NCBI GenBank assembly: GCA_017504945.1
Contig: JAFVQJ010000009.1
Coordinates: 1-35,076, forward strand
Length of the DNA: 35,076 nt
Source: Clostridia bacterium
GTDB taxonomy: Bacteria > Bacillota > Clostridia > Oscillospirales > RGIG5299
Reading direction: 5' to 3'
Part shown: piece by piece, positions 21,666 through 30,545 of the stretch
Numbering within the stretch: the stretch's first letter is position 1
Layout: each line of letters starts with the position of its first letter
The notes under the pieces: generated by a model
The model's input: the letters and a program-made list of their open reading frames with translations, nothing else
Told to the model about the DNA's origin: nothing
The model's database searches: none
Translations under genes and position numbers: made by a program

Positions 21666-22444
21666 CACTCGTCTATGACGGAAGCTTTTACGGGCTTCTC
21701 TCTGCAGCGTGGTACGCCCTCGAAAACAAAATAACTCCTGCGGAAATAACTGCAAAGCGGCTTTTGCTTCCCATTTTCGAGGAAAAGGAGATAGAAACCG
21801 ATGAAAAAAAGGCGATGCGCCTTTTGCACGGCATTGAAAACAGAATTTTCAAGGGCGTTTCCAAAAAGGTGTTTGCCCTGTGGCTTTCCGACAGAGAAAA
21901 CAAGGAGGAGCTGCTGCTTGACTATTTGAGATTCGGACTTTCACACGGTCAAAAAACGGCAAGGCTTCTCACGGAGCCTGCCGTATGCGAAACGGAAAAG
22001 ACCTTTCGCGCGGTGTATAACGAGGCGCATCGACTGAAGGGCTTTCTTCGCTTTTCGGAATTCGACGGCTTTTTGGCGGCGATAACCGAACCCTCCTGCA
22101 ACGCGCTCCCGCTTATTATCGGGCATTTCGCAAGACGCTTTCCCGAGGAAAACCTTTTGATCTACGATAAAAAGCACAAGCTTGCGGCTCTTTCGCAAAG
22201 GGGAGAGATATCACTGTTTGACGCCGATGAATTCTTTTTTCCAAAAAGATCGCTCGAGGAAAAACACTACAGAATTTTGTGGCGCGAATTTTATAACACC
22301 GTTGCCATAAAGGAGCGCCTTAACGAAAAATGCCGAAAAACGCATCTTCCCGTAAGATTTTGGCATCAGCTCACCGAAATGTCGGAGGAAAACGACGTAA
22401 ACGCTTTAAATTTCGAAAATATAAAATTAACATTTAATGACTAA
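21644..22444 (+). CDS. Radical-SAM-linked DNA repair partner (TIGR03915/DUF4130-like)
   Basis: 266-residue protein with N-terminus MYNGRNVALVYDGSFYGLLSAAW, typical of the TIGR03915/DUF4130 family, which regularly neighbours the radical SAM repair protein and is related in some lineages to fusions with a uracil-DNA glycosylase domain. It has a helical middle and FSEFDGFLAAITEPSC and FARRFPEENLLIYD segments; the C-terminus LWREFYNTVAIKERLN (about 216-231) is the conserved end. It overlaps the preceding gene by 22 bases. Molecular function is unknown; the role in repair is inferred from the partner and from dinB upstream. No terminator hairpin is evident after it. Confidence 0.85.
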   Translation: MYNGRNVALVYDGSFYGLLSAAWYALENKITPAEITAKRLLLPIFEEKEIETDEKKAMRLLHGIENRIFKGVSKKVFALWLSDRENKEELLLDYLRFGLSHGQKTARLLTEPAVCETEKTFRAVYNEAHRLKGFLRFSEFDGFLAAITEPSCNALPLIIGHFARRFPEENLLIYDKKHKLAALSQRGEISLFDADEFFFPKRSLEEKHYRILWREFYNTVAIKERLNEKCRKTHLPVRFWHQLTEMSEENDVNALNFENIKLTFND

Positions 22445-22542
22445 ATAAAGTGTGAAAAATTCGGATTAGCCTGAAATTGACCGTTTAAATTGCATAAAAA
22501 GTGTTGTAAAATATAGTTATCAAGATAAACGGGGCGAAAACT

Positions 22543-22815
22543 ATGGAAAGATTTTCTATTGAGGCTGAATCGGAAATAAGGGGCAGAGGAAGGATATGCT
22601 ATATTCTCACGAGCCGCAAAAAGCTTATAGAGGGCTGCGGAGTGGTGAGAGTCTACGGCGTGCGGTGCTTTTATATTACAAGACCGGAAACGGAGAGGTA
22701 TATCGACGACCTGTCCTCCAACAGAGACGTTGCGGTAGATATAATATCAAAGCTGGCAAAATATGCGGTAACGCCAACGGAGCTTTTAACGGCAATTGAA
22801 AGTTTATTGGGATAA
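22543..22815 (+). CDS. Small DUF6514-like protein
   Basis: 90-residue protein with GGGGCG 6-11 bases before the ATG. The N-terminal half forms beta strands (GRICYILTSRKKLIEGCGVVRVYGVRCFYI), and the second half has the pattern YIDDLSSNRDVAVDIISKLAKYAVTPTELLTAIESLL, which resembles the short DUF6514 family of Clostridia (a beta hairpin followed by the sequence for a P-x-x-L helix). Its function is unknown. It stands alone between the repair operon and trkA; the -10 box TAAAAT upstream has only a weak -35. Confidence 0.65.
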   Translation: MERFSIEAESEIRGRGRICYILTSRKKLIEGCGVVRVYGVRCFYITRPETERYIDDLSSNRDVAVDIISKLAKYAVTPTELLTAIESLLG

Positions 22816-22818
22816 TAC

Positions 22819-22847
22819 TTGAAAAAATATTATATATGTGATAAAAT
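22819..22847 (+). promoter_or_regulatory. Promoter of the trkA-trkH operon
   Basis: TTGAAA, 17 bases, TAAAAT with TGA before the -10 box; 51 bases before the trkA start. Confidence 0.7.
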
Positions 22848-22898
22848 ATCAAGAGGTAAACAATAAATTAAATTTTTATAAAGGCACGGTAATTTTTT

Positions 22899-24281
22899 AT
22901 GAAGATCGTAATCGTGGGCGACGGTAAAGTCGGCTCGAGCCTTGCAGAGCAGCTCTCAAAAGAAAATCACGATATAACCGTAATCGACAGCAATCCCCAA
23001 AGACTTCAGAACGAGCTTGAAAAGCTCGATATAATGACGTTGAGCGGAAACGGCGCAAGCCTCGACGTTCAGCGTGCCGCAAACGTCGACCAGAGCGACC
23101 TGCTCATCGCCGCCACCTCGTCCGATGAGATAAATATGCTCTGTTGCATAGTTGCAAGAAAGCTCGGCGCAAAAAAGACCATTGCGCGAGTCAGAAATAC
23201 CGACTACACCTCGCAGCTCCAATTTCTTAAGGACGAGCTCGGTCTTTCCCTCACGGTAAGCCCCGAGCGTGCCGCCGCACGAGAAATATTCAGAATACTT
23301 CAGTTCCCCTCCTTCTTAAAGCGCGATACTCTCGCAAGAGGCAGAGCTGAAATAGTCGAGCTCAAGATAAGCGACGACAGCAAGCTTGCAGGCGTAAAGC
23401 TCAAGGAGCTTCAAAATATAGTAAAGCTCAAGGTGCTTGTCTGTGTTATCGACCGCGACGGCAAGGTAATAGTCCCCGGCGGTAACGACGAGATACTCCC
23501 CGGCGATAAAATAACGGTAACGGCACCTCACAGCGACCTTGCAAAATTCGTTAAAAACCTCAAGCTCTCCGCAACCAAGATAAAGGACGTTATGATAATC
23601 GGCGGAAGCCATATAGCGTTTTATCTTGCCGATGATCTTATAAAGAGCGGCGTCGGCGTAAAGATAATAGAGAAAAACGCCGAGCGTTGCCTTGTTCTTG
23701 CGGAAAAGCTTCCCAAAGCAATAATAATAAACGCCGACGGCTCCAAGCACGATATTTTGCTTGAAGAGGGCATAAAGGATATGGATGCGGTAATAACCCT
23801 TACCGATATAGACGAGGAAAACCTCATTATGTCCATCTTTGCAAACAGCATAGGCGTTCCCAAAACGATAACCAAAATAAACCGCACCGAATATTGCGAC
23901 CTTTTCGAGAACAAGGGGCTTGACAGCATAATAATTCCCAAGCAGCTCACCACCACCTCGATAATTCGCTACGTAAGAGCGATGTCCAACACCACAGGCG
24001 GCTCTGTAAGAGCACTTCACAGACTGGTCGACGATAAGGTCGAGGCACTTGAATTCGTCGCCATGCCCGACGCATCCTATCTCGATATCCCCCTTTCCAA
24101 GCTCGAGATAAAGAAGGACGTAATTATTGCCGCAATAGGCAGACAGGGCAAAATACAGATAGCAAAAGGTGACGACGTTATCCTTCCCGGCGATATCGTC
24201 GTGGTAATAACTCCCGCCGAGCAGATGATAACCGACCTTTCGGCAATATTTAAAAAATTGCCCGAGCAAACGGAGAATTAA
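22899..24281 (+). CDS. trkA: Trk potassium uptake regulatory subunit TrkA
   Basis: Cytoplasmic NAD-binding subunit of the Trk K+ channel-like uptake system, 460 residues with two RCK modules in tandem. The first Rossmann motif is GDGKVG (7-12) with the acidic end VIDSN; each RCK-N half is followed by an RCK-C domain. The second half begins DVMIIGGSHIAFYLADDL (about 230), with a less perfect glycine motif. Its job is to gate TrkH with nucleotide binding. trkH follows after two bases. The ribosome-binding site is weak (AAGGCACGG). Confidence 0.94.
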   Translation: MKIVIVGDGKVGSSLAEQLSKENHDITVIDSNPQRLQNELEKLDIMTLSGNGASLDVQRAANVDQSDLLIAATSSDEINMLCCIVARKLGAKKTIARVRNTDYTSQLQFLKDELGLSLTVSPERAAAREIFRILQFPSFLKRDTLARGRAEIVELKISDDSKLAGVKLKELQNIVKLKVLVCVIDRDGKVIVPGGNDEILPGDKITVTAPHSDLAKFVKNLKLSATKIKDVMIIGGSHIAFYLADDLIKSGVGVKIIEKNAERCLVLAEKLPKAIIINADGSKHDILLEEGIKDMDAVITLTDIDEENLIMSIFANSIGVPKTITKINRTEYCDLFENKGLDSIIIPKQLTTTSIIRYVRAMSNTTGGSVRALHRLVDDKVEALEFVAMPDASYLDIPLSKLEIKKDVIIAAIGRQGKIQIAKGDDVILPGDIVVVITPAEQMITDLSAIFKKLPEQTEN

Positions 24282-24283
24282 TA

Positions 24284-25747
24284 ATGAATATAAAGCTTAT
24301 AGCAAACTATACGGGTAATATTCTCCGAATAGAAGCGCTTTTTATGATCCCCGCGCTTTTAATAGCGCTCTTTTCGGGTGAGCAAAGCTCGGTAATAGGC
24401 TTTGCGGCAACTATTGCCGTCGTGCTTATTTTAGGCTCGCTCTTTGTGCTTATAAAGCAAAAGGACGATTCATTTTACGCCCGAGAGGGCTTTGCCACCG
24501 TTGCACTTTCGTGGATACTTCTCTCGATATTCGGTTGTCTCCCGTTTTTCATCTCGGGAACGATACCGAATTTTATAGACGCGCTTTTTGAAACGGTGTC
24601 GGGCTTTTCCACCACGGGCGGAAGCATTTTGTCCGACGTGGAGTCGCTTCCCAAAAGCATGCAATACTGGCGAAGCTTCACCCATTGGATAGGCGGTATG
24701 GGAGTGCTCGTTTTGATGCTTGCGGTAGTCCCCATGAGAGGCCGCTCTGGAAACAACGGAAACTCATTTAAAATGCTTCGCGCCGAAACCACGGGTCCGA
24801 TCATAGGCAGACTCGTTCCAAAGGTAAAGCGCACCGCAATGATACTTTACTCCATCTACATAGCACTCACGGTAGTTGAAATAATATTTTTGCTTGCGGG
24901 CGGAATGCCGCTGTTTGACAGTATATTAAACTCCTTTGCAACCGCCGGCACAGGCGGCTTTGCCATCAAAAACGCGAGCATCGGCGCCTACAACAGCTAC
25001 TATCTGCAAACGGTAATAGCGGTGTTTATGCTCATCTTCGGCATAAACTTCAACATTTTCTATCTTCTTCTGATAAAAGACTTCAAAAGCATATTGAAGG
25101 ACGGCGAGCTTAAGCTCTATCTTGGCGTAGTTGCGGCGTCGGTAATAGCTATCGGCTTAAACACGATGTCGCTCTATCCCTCGGTATACGATGCCTTCCA
25201 TCACAGCTTCTTTCAGGTAAGCTCAATAATAACTACCACAGGCTTTGCCACAGTTAACTTTGACGCATGGCCGACTTTCTCCAAAATGATACTCACGCTG
25301 CTTATGTTTGTGGGTGCCTGCGCGGGCTCGACGGGCGGCGGTATAAAAATGGCGAGAATACTTATGATGGGCAAGTTCTTCAAGGGAACTATTCAGAGGA
25401 TGATCCATCCCCGCGGAGTCAAGCCGGTAACGGTAAACGGCAGAAATATAGACGACGGCGTTATCAGAGAGGTAATGGGCTATATGTCTGCATACCTTAT
25501 AATAACGGTTGTCTCAATTTTGATTGTTGCTATTGACGGCTTTACCTATGAAACTACCTTCAGCTCGGTCGTTGCGTGCTTAAACAATATAGGTCCCGGC
25601 TTCGGAATGGTAGGTCCAACCGGAAACTTTGCGGATTTCTCGGTCTTAAGTAAGCTCGTGCTTATGGCGGATATGCTCATTGGCAGACTTGAGATATTCC
25701 CGATACTTTTGCTGTTTACACCGTCAATGTGGCGCAGAAATAAATAA
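24284..25747 (+). CDS. trkH: Trk potassium uptake channel subunit TrkH
   Basis: 487-residue membrane subunit of the K+ uptake system. Four pore-loop filter segments are visible: SGFSTTGGSIL, ATAGTGGFAIKN, ITTTGFATVNFD and GACAGSTGGGIK, each with the T-x-G filter. About ten hydrophobic segments. It starts two bases after trkA (GGAG 9-12 bases before the ATG), so the pair is one operon and the proteins form one complex. Confidence 0.95.
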   Translation: MNIKLIANYTGNILRIEALFMIPALLIALFSGEQSSVIGFAATIAVVLILGSLFVLIKQKDDSFYAREGFATVALSWILLSIFGCLPFFISGTIPNFIDALFETVSGFSTTGGSILSDVESLPKSMQYWRSFTHWIGGMGVLVLMLAVVPMRGRSGNNGNSFKMLRAETTGPIIGRLVPKVKRTAMILYSIYIALTVVEIIFLLAGGMPLFDSILNSFATAGTGGFAIKNASIGAYNSYYLQTVIAVFMLIFGINFNIFYLLLIKDFKSILKDGELKLYLGVVAASVIAIGLNTMSLYPSVYDAFHHSFFQVSSIITTTGFATVNFDAWPTFSKMILTLLMFVGACAGSTGGGIKMARILMMGKFFKGTIQRMIHPRGVKPVTVNGRNIDDGVIREVMGYMSAYLIITVVSILIVAIDGFTYETTFSSVVACLNNIGPGFGMVGPTGNFADFSVLSKLVLMADMLIGRLEIFPILLLFTPSMWRRNK

Positions 25748-25764
25748 AGGTAGGTAAATTAAGA

Positions 25765-26901
25765 ATGAAAAAAGTAATAATAGCCCCCGATTCGTTTAAG
25801 GGCTCCATCTCATCCGAGGAGTTTTGCAATATTGCAAGGGAGGTAATAAACAGCTATTACCCCGAATGTGAAACGGTAAATATTCCGATAGCCGACGGCG
25901 GCGAGGGCACCGTTGACGCCTTCGTTCTCGCAGTGGGCGGCGAAAAGAGAGAGATAACGGTAAAGGGTCCCTTCTTTAACGATATAAAGGCGTGCTACGC
26001 CGTATTGCCCGACGGCACCGCGGTTATCGAAATGGCGGCAGCGGCATCGCTTCCCATGGTCTACGGAAAGGAAGATCCCATGATAACCACCACCTACGGC
26101 GTCGGCGAGCTTATTAACGACGCGGTAAAGGGCGGCGCAAAAAATATTATTATCGGACTCGGCGGCTCCTGCACCAACGATGCGGCGGCAGGCTGCCTTT
26201 CGGCAATGGGAGTGAAATTCAAAAATAAAGAGGGCAACGTATTCGTTCCCACGGGCGGCACCCTCACCGATATCGCCGATTACGACGACAGCGAATACAA
26301 AGCAAAATACGCAGAGGTAAAAATAACCGCAATGTGCGATATAACCAATCCCTTTTACGGCGAAATGGGCGCGGCGTATATCTTCGCTCCCCAAAAGGGC
26401 GCAAGCGCCGAAAAGGTAGTAGCCCTCGATAACGGACTTCGCCATTTCGCAAAGCTCGTGCTCGAAAAAACCGGAAAGGATCTTCAGGCACTTCAGGGCT
26501 CGGGCGCGGCAGGCGGTATGGGCGGCGGACTCTATACCTTCGGTGCGGTTCTTCAAAAGGGTATCGACTGTGTGCTCGACACCGTTCACTTCGAGGAGAT
26601 GTTACAAAACGCCGACCTGATAATAACCGGCGAAGGCAAGATAGACTCGCAGAGTCTCGGCGGCAAGGCAGTGCTCGGCATTTCCAAAAGAGGAATTGCA
26701 AAGGGAGTTCCCACCGTTGCCGTTGTCGGCGATATAGGCGACAAAATGGATCCCGTTTACGATATGGGCATAGCGGCAATTTACAGCATAAACAGAGTTG
26801 CCGTTCCCTTCAAGGATGCAAGGCGCCGCTCCAAGAGCGACTTAAGGCTCACGCTCGACACTCTTATGCGCACCTCCGTCCTCTTTGGCTCAATGAAATA
26901 A
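25765..26901 (+). CDS. Glycerate kinase (GarK/GlxK family)
   Basis: 378-residue glycerate 2-kinase of the type I family, converting D-glycerate to 2-phosphoglycerate. Motifs: APDSFKGSISSEEF (8-21), IPIADGGEGTVDAF (40-53), IGLGGSCTNDAAAG (126-139), and TGEGKIDSQSLGGK near 292-305. The length is normal. It lies 17 bases after trkH and no promoter is visible in between, so it is probably transcribed with the K+ uptake genes, an unexpected partner. A hairpin terminator follows. Confidence 0.92.
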   Translation: MKKVIIAPDSFKGSISSEEFCNIAREVINSYYPECETVNIPIADGGEGTVDAFVLAVGGEKREITVKGPFFNDIKACYAVLPDGTAVIEMAAAASLPMVYGKEDPMITTTYGVGELINDAVKGGAKNIIIGLGGSCTNDAAAGCLSAMGVKFKNKEGNVFVPTGGTLTDIADYDDSEYKAKYAEVKITAMCDITNPFYGEMGAAYIFAPQKGASAEKVVALDNGLRHFAKLVLEKTGKDLQALQGSGAAGGMGGGLYTFGAVLQKGIDCVLDTVHFEEMLQNADLIITGEGKIDSQSLGGKAVLGISKRGIAKGVPTVAVVGDIGDKMDPVYDMGIAAIYSINRVAVPFKDARRRSKSDLRLTLDTLMRTSVLFGSMK

Positions 26902-26905
26902 ATAC

Positions 26906-26932
26906 AAGCGCCCCGCATTATGCGAGGCGCTT
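26906..26932 (+). terminator. Terminator after the glycerate kinase gene
   Basis: AAGCGCC/GGCGCTT stem plus inner CGCA/TGCG stem with one C-A mismatch, loop TTA, followed by AAATTTT. The T-run is short. Confidence 0.65.
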
Positions 26933-27042
26933 AAATTTTGCTGTTTTGAACAGAAAAAACCATATAATTAAAGAGGTATTGTATATATTTTCAGGTGCCG
27001 AAAAAATAATTTTAAAAAGGCTGATTTTCTTTGAAAAAAGGG

Positions 27043-27071
27043 TTGATTTTTCCGTATATAAATGCTATAAT
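27043..27071 (+). promoter_or_regulatory. Promoter of the 74-residue membrane protein
   Basis: TTGATT, 17 bases, TATAAT with TGC before the -10 box. The leader that follows contains a 6-bp hairpin (TACCGA/TCGGTA, 27093-27109). Confidence 0.75.
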
Positions 27072-27131
27072 GCTCCGAGTAAATTAAGGAATTACCGAGC
27101 CTTTCGGTAGGACGTCAAAGGAGAAAAGCAA

Positions 27132-27356
27132 ATGCCACCCGAAGAAAAAGACAGCATATATTTACTCATCAACTGCCTGATAGCGCTAATAGCGGCAGTC
27201 GTGATATTAAGACCGTTTTTTAACGGATTTTTCGGCAAACTGAAATATTTGAATCTTGAAATAAAGCGCACCTCGGGCTCGGAGCGCCGCCGCTGGAAAA
27301 AGAAGCGTCGCCGCCTTTTTCTCTCACTCATCCCCTTTGTAAAGGATAATATGTAA
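27132..27356 (+). CDS. Small membrane protein with basic tail, 74 residues
   Basis: ATG 27132 with AAAGGAG 7-13 bases upstream, a strong promoter and a terminator of its own. One hydrophobic segment at about residues 8-28 (YLLINCLIALIAAVVILRPFF), then a strongly basic tail (SERRRWKKKRRR, about 50-61) and LFLSLIPFVKDNM. I do not recognise the family. The basic tail suggests contact with membrane phospholipids or nucleic acid on the cytoplasmic side. Well supported as a real gene, function unknown. Confidence 0.7.
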   Translation: MPPEEKDSIYLLINCLIALIAAVVILRPFFNGFFGKLKYLNLEIKRTSGSERRRWKKKRRRLFLSLIPFVKDNM

Positions 27357-27360
27357 CAAA

Positions 27361-27392
27361 AAAGACCTTCCGTGAAATTTCGGAAGGTCTTT
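27361..27392. terminator. Bidirectional terminator
   Basis: 12-bp perfect stem (AAAGACCTTCCG and its complement) with an 8-base loop and T-runs on both strands, between the small protein and the convergent putP-like gene. Confidence 0.9.
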
Positions 27393-27407
27393 TTACTTTT
27401 TGAAACG

Positions 27408-28970
27408 TCAGTCTGCTCTGCCTGCGGCAACTGCCTCGAAATCCTCAACGATCTCCTTGTCGGGAGCCTTGGTGAGAAGCGAAACGACCACAATGCAGAT
27501 GCTTGAGAAGATAAATGCGGGCAAAAGCTCGTATATTGCAAATATACCGCCGAGCTGGCTGATAACGAGCTTCCAGAGGAATACCATAGCTGCGCCGCCT
27601 ATCATACCTGCGATTGCACCGGGCTTGTTTACGCGCTTCCAGAAGAGCGAGAAGAGCATAAGAGGACCGAAGGTTGCGCCGAAGCCCGACCATGCAAATG
27701 AAACGATATTGAAGATAACGCTGTTTTCGTCAAGCGCAATAACGATACCGATAATTGCAAGAACGAGAAGGGTAATACGCGATACCCACATGACCTGCTT
27801 GTCGCTCGCGTTCTTTTTGCAAATGCCATGGAAAATATTCTTTGCAAATGCGGAAGCGGCGATGAGAAGATAAGAGTCTGACGAGCTGATGGTAGCCGCC
27901 AAGATACCCGCCATAACGAAGCCTGCGATAATGGGAGGCAGGAAGCTTGTGGAAAGGGTTATGAATATATTTTCTGCAGCCGAAGCGGTAAGATGTGCGG
28001 TGGGGAATATCTGACGTCCAGCAATGCCTATAAATACGGCAACTGCAAGAGAGATAACTACCCATATCATAGCAATGCGGCGAGAAAGCTTAAGCTCGCT
28101 TTCCTTTCTTATAGCCATAAATCTCAAGAGTACCTGAGGCATACCGAAGTATCCGAGACCCCATGCAAGCATTGAAAATACGTTGAGAAGACCGTATTCC
28201 GAAGCGGCTCCGAACTGAGCAACGCCGTCGACTACCACCTGCTGACCGTTTGCATCGAGGGTGGGAGTTGCAAGACCGAAGAACTCAAGGAAGCCGGGAA
28301 TATCCTGAGCGTTCTGAAGGACCGCGCCGATACCGCCTGCCGAAGCAACGCTTATAATAACGATAACGGTGAGGGCAATTATCATAACGATAGCCTGCAT
28401 AAAGTCTGAAGCACTCTCTGCAAGGAAGCCGCCCAAAAGGGTGTAGAGCAAAACGAAGATAGCGCCGATGATGAGCATCACGTGATAGGAAACTCCGAAG
28501 AGGGTAGAGAAGAGCTTACCGCAGGTTACGAAGCAGCTTGCCGCGTAGATGGTGAAGAAAACGAGAATAAAAGCGGCGGCAATGAGCATTATCGTCTTTT
28601 TCTTCTCTTTAAAGCGGTTTGAGAAAAACTCGGGAAGAGTGATCGAGTTGTTTGCTCTCACGCTGTAACGGCGAAGACGCTTTGAAACGATAAGCCAGTT
28701 GATATAGGTGCCGACGGCAAGACCGATAGCGGTCCAGGCGGCGTCGGCAAGACCGCACCAATAGGCAACGCCGGGAAGACCCATAAGGAGCCAACCGCTC
28801 ATATCGGATGCCTCGGCACTCATAGCGGTGACCCAGGGACCGAGTGAACGTCCTCCGAGATAATACTGCTCGGAGCTTTTGTTTGCGCGCTTTGCGTAAA
28901 CTATACCGATAACGATGACCGCAGCCATATATATGATCATCGCAATCAGAATTTGCATTTCCTTAGACAT
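27408..28970 (-). CDS. putP: Sodium/proline symporter (PutP family, SSS)
   Basis: 520-residue sodium:solute symporter. The N-terminus VYAKRANKSSEQYYLGGRSLGPWVTAMSAEASDMSGWLLMG is typical of PutP: YYLGGRSLGPW and the SAEASDMSGWLLMGLPG segment that includes Na+-binding residues. Thirteen or so membrane segments; EFFSNRF and SSDSYLLIAASAF also fit. It imports L-proline with Na+, though close relatives may carry pantothenate or other amino acids. The start has GGAGG 6-10 bases upstream. It is a single gene convergent with the small membrane protein; no proline catabolism gene is adjacent. Confidence 0.93.
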   Translation of the reverse strand: MSKEMQILIAMIIYMAAVIVIGIVYAKRANKSSEQYYLGGRSLGPWVTAMSAEASDMSGWLLMGLPGVAYWCGLADAAWTAIGLAVGTYINWLIVSKRLRRYSVRANNSITLPEFFSNRFKEKKKTIMLIAAAFILVFFTIYAASCFVTCGKLFSTLFGVSYHVMLIIGAIFVLLYTLLGGFLAESASDFMQAIVMIIALTVIVIISVASAGGIGAVLQNAQDIPGFLEFFGLATPTLDANGQQVVVDGVAQFGAASEYGLLNVFSMLAWGLGYFGMPQVLLRFMAIRKESELKLSRRIAMIWVVISLAVAVFIGIAGRQIFPTAHLTASAAENIFITLSTSFLPPIIAGFVMAGILAATISSSDSYLLIAASAFAKNIFHGICKKNASDKQVMWVSRITLLVLAIIGIVIALDENSVIFNIVSFAWSGFGATFGPLMLFSLFWKRVNKPGAIAGMIGGAAMVFLWKLVISQLGGIFAIYELLPAFIFSSICIVVVSLLTKAPDKEIVEDFEAVAAGRAD

Positions 28971-29011
28971 AAAAAACCTCCAAAAAGAAATTCATTACAA
29001 GTATAACTTAT

Positions 29012-29040
29012 ATATTAACAGAAAATTAAACGATTTGCAA
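29012..29040 (-). promoter_or_regulatory. Promoter of the putP-like gene
   Basis: Minus strand TTGCAA, 17 bases, TAATAT. Confidence 0.6.
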
Positions 29041-29111
29041 GAAAAAAATGAAAAAATGCTGAATTTTAAAATATATTAAAATAAAAAAGCAGACAGTATT
29101 CCGATAATAGA

Positions 29112-29140
29112 TTGATTTTTAAAAGCGATTGTATTATAAT
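29112..29140 (+). promoter_or_regulatory. Promoter of the aminopeptidase C gene
   Basis: TTGATT, 17 bases, TATAAT, 31 bases before the start codon. Confidence 0.75.
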
Positions 29141-29171
29141 ATAGAAAACTTTTAAAAAGGGATGTCATAAA

Positions 29172-30503
29172 ATGAATGCGATCAAAAATAACGACGTTGA
29201 AAGGTATCTTGAAGCATACGAGGCAAAGCAGGACGCAAAGCTTATCCACAATGCGCTCTACAAATTAAGCCTGAACGACCTTGCCTTTGTAGGCGATAAT
29301 ATGGTAGGAAAAAGCTTCAACTTTTCCGTAGATATAAAAACTCTTCCCGCAACCGCACAGAAGTCAACGGGACGCTGCTGGCTCTTTGCCGCAACCAATA
29401 TTTTAAGAGAAAGAGTAGCAAAGGAAAAGAATCTCGAGAATTTCGAGCTTTCTCAGGCATGGCTCGCATTTTGGGATAAATTCGAGCGTTGCAACTACTA
29501 TCTCGAAACGGTAATAAAGCTTATCGACAGAGATATCGACGACCGTACCCTGAATTTCGTAATGACCTGCGGAGTATCCGACGGCGGTCAGTGGGATATG
29601 TTCGTAAACGTTATCGAAAAATACGGAATAGTTCCCAAAGACGTCTATCCCGATAACGCGCAATCGTCGTCGACGGCTCAACTGAATACGCAGCTCAATA
29701 TAAACCTCAAGCGTTGCACTGCAAAGTTAAGAGAAATGTATGCAAACGGCGAATCAAATGAAAAAATAGCCGCCGCCAAGGACGAAATGCTCAAGAAAAT
29801 ATACGTTTTTCTCGTTACCTGCTACGGCGTACCGCCCAAAAGCTTCGATTTTGAATATAAGGACAAGGATGGAAATATCGGCATAGAGAAAAATTACACC
29901 CCTCTTACCTTCAAGGAAAAATACGTAGGCGACTTTTTAAGCGATTATATCAGCATAATAAACGGTCCCACCGCCGATAAGCCGTTTTATAAGCTCTACA
30001 CCGTCGATCTTCTCGGAAACGTCGTTGACGGAAATGAGATCCGTTATTTGAATCTCCCTATGGACGAGTTCAAGGAGGCTGTGATATCACAGCTTAAGGA
30101 CGGCGACCTCGTCTGGTTCGGAAGCGACTGCGGCAAATTCAGCGAGCGCGACACCAAGGCTCTTTGGGATCCCGCGCTTTACGACTACGAGTCGGTAACC
30201 GGTCTTGATCTCGATATGACCAAGGAGGAATCGCTTGATTACCGTTACAGCGCAATGAATCACGCTATGGTACTCACGGGTGTTCACCTCGTTGACGGCA
30301 AGCCTACCCGCTGGAAGATAGAAAACAGCTGGGGAAGCGACGGACCCAATAACGGCTACTTCTTCTGCACTGACGAGTGGCTCGATAAATATGTATTTCA
30401 GGCGGTTGTAAATAGGAAATACCTCAAAAAATACGAAAGCGCCTTAAAAGAGGAGCCTATTGTGTTAAAGCCCTGGGATCCCATGGGAACGCTTGCAGAT
30501 TAA
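29172..30503 (+). CDS. pepC: Aminopeptidase C (bleomycin hydrolase family, C1B)
   Basis: 443-residue cytoplasmic cysteine aminopeptidase that trims peptides from the N-terminus. The papain-like triad is complete: C69 in STGRCWLFAATN, H364 in NHAMVLTG and N385 in KIENSWGSDG. The length fits PepC/bleomycin hydrolase, which form a hexameric barrel with the C-terminal arm (WDPMGTLAD here) reaching into the active site. The start has AAAGGGATG about 7-15 bases upstream. Single gene with its own promoter and terminator; no signal peptide. Confidence 0.95.
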   Translation: MNAIKNNDVERYLEAYEAKQDAKLIHNALYKLSLNDLAFVGDNMVGKSFNFSVDIKTLPATAQKSTGRCWLFAATNILRERVAKEKNLENFELSQAWLAFWDKFERCNYYLETVIKLIDRDIDDRTLNFVMTCGVSDGGQWDMFVNVIEKYGIVPKDVYPDNAQSSSTAQLNTQLNINLKRCTAKLREMYANGESNEKIAAAKDEMLKKIYVFLVTCYGVPPKSFDFEYKDKDGNIGIEKNYTPLTFKEKYVGDFLSDYISIINGPTADKPFYKLYTVDLLGNVVDGNEIRYLNLPMDEFKEAVISQLKDGDLVWFGSDCGKFSERDTKALWDPALYDYESVTGLDLDMTKEESLDYRYSAMNHAMVLTGVHLVDGKPTRWKIENSWGSDGPNNGYFFCTDEWLDKYVFQAVVNRKYLKKYESALKEEPIVLKPWDPMGTLAD

Positions 30504-30511
30504 AAATAAAA

Positions 30512-30537
30512 GATCCACCCGAATTTTCGGGTGGATC
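30512..30537. terminator. Bidirectional terminator after pepC
   Basis: 12-bp stem (GATCCACCCGAA with its complement) with a tight loop; T-runs on both strands, shared with the convergent PLP-enzyme gene. Confidence 0.9.
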
Positions 30538-30545
30538 GTATTTTT

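Noticed and set aside
23316..24269. Long open frame antisense to trkA
   Set aside because: Tyr-rich, low-quality composition with no domain, fully inside trkA; a mirror of its codon bias.
25810..26589. Open frame antisense to the glycerate kinase gene
   Set aside because: Composition and position match a shadow of the real gene; no start signal stands out.
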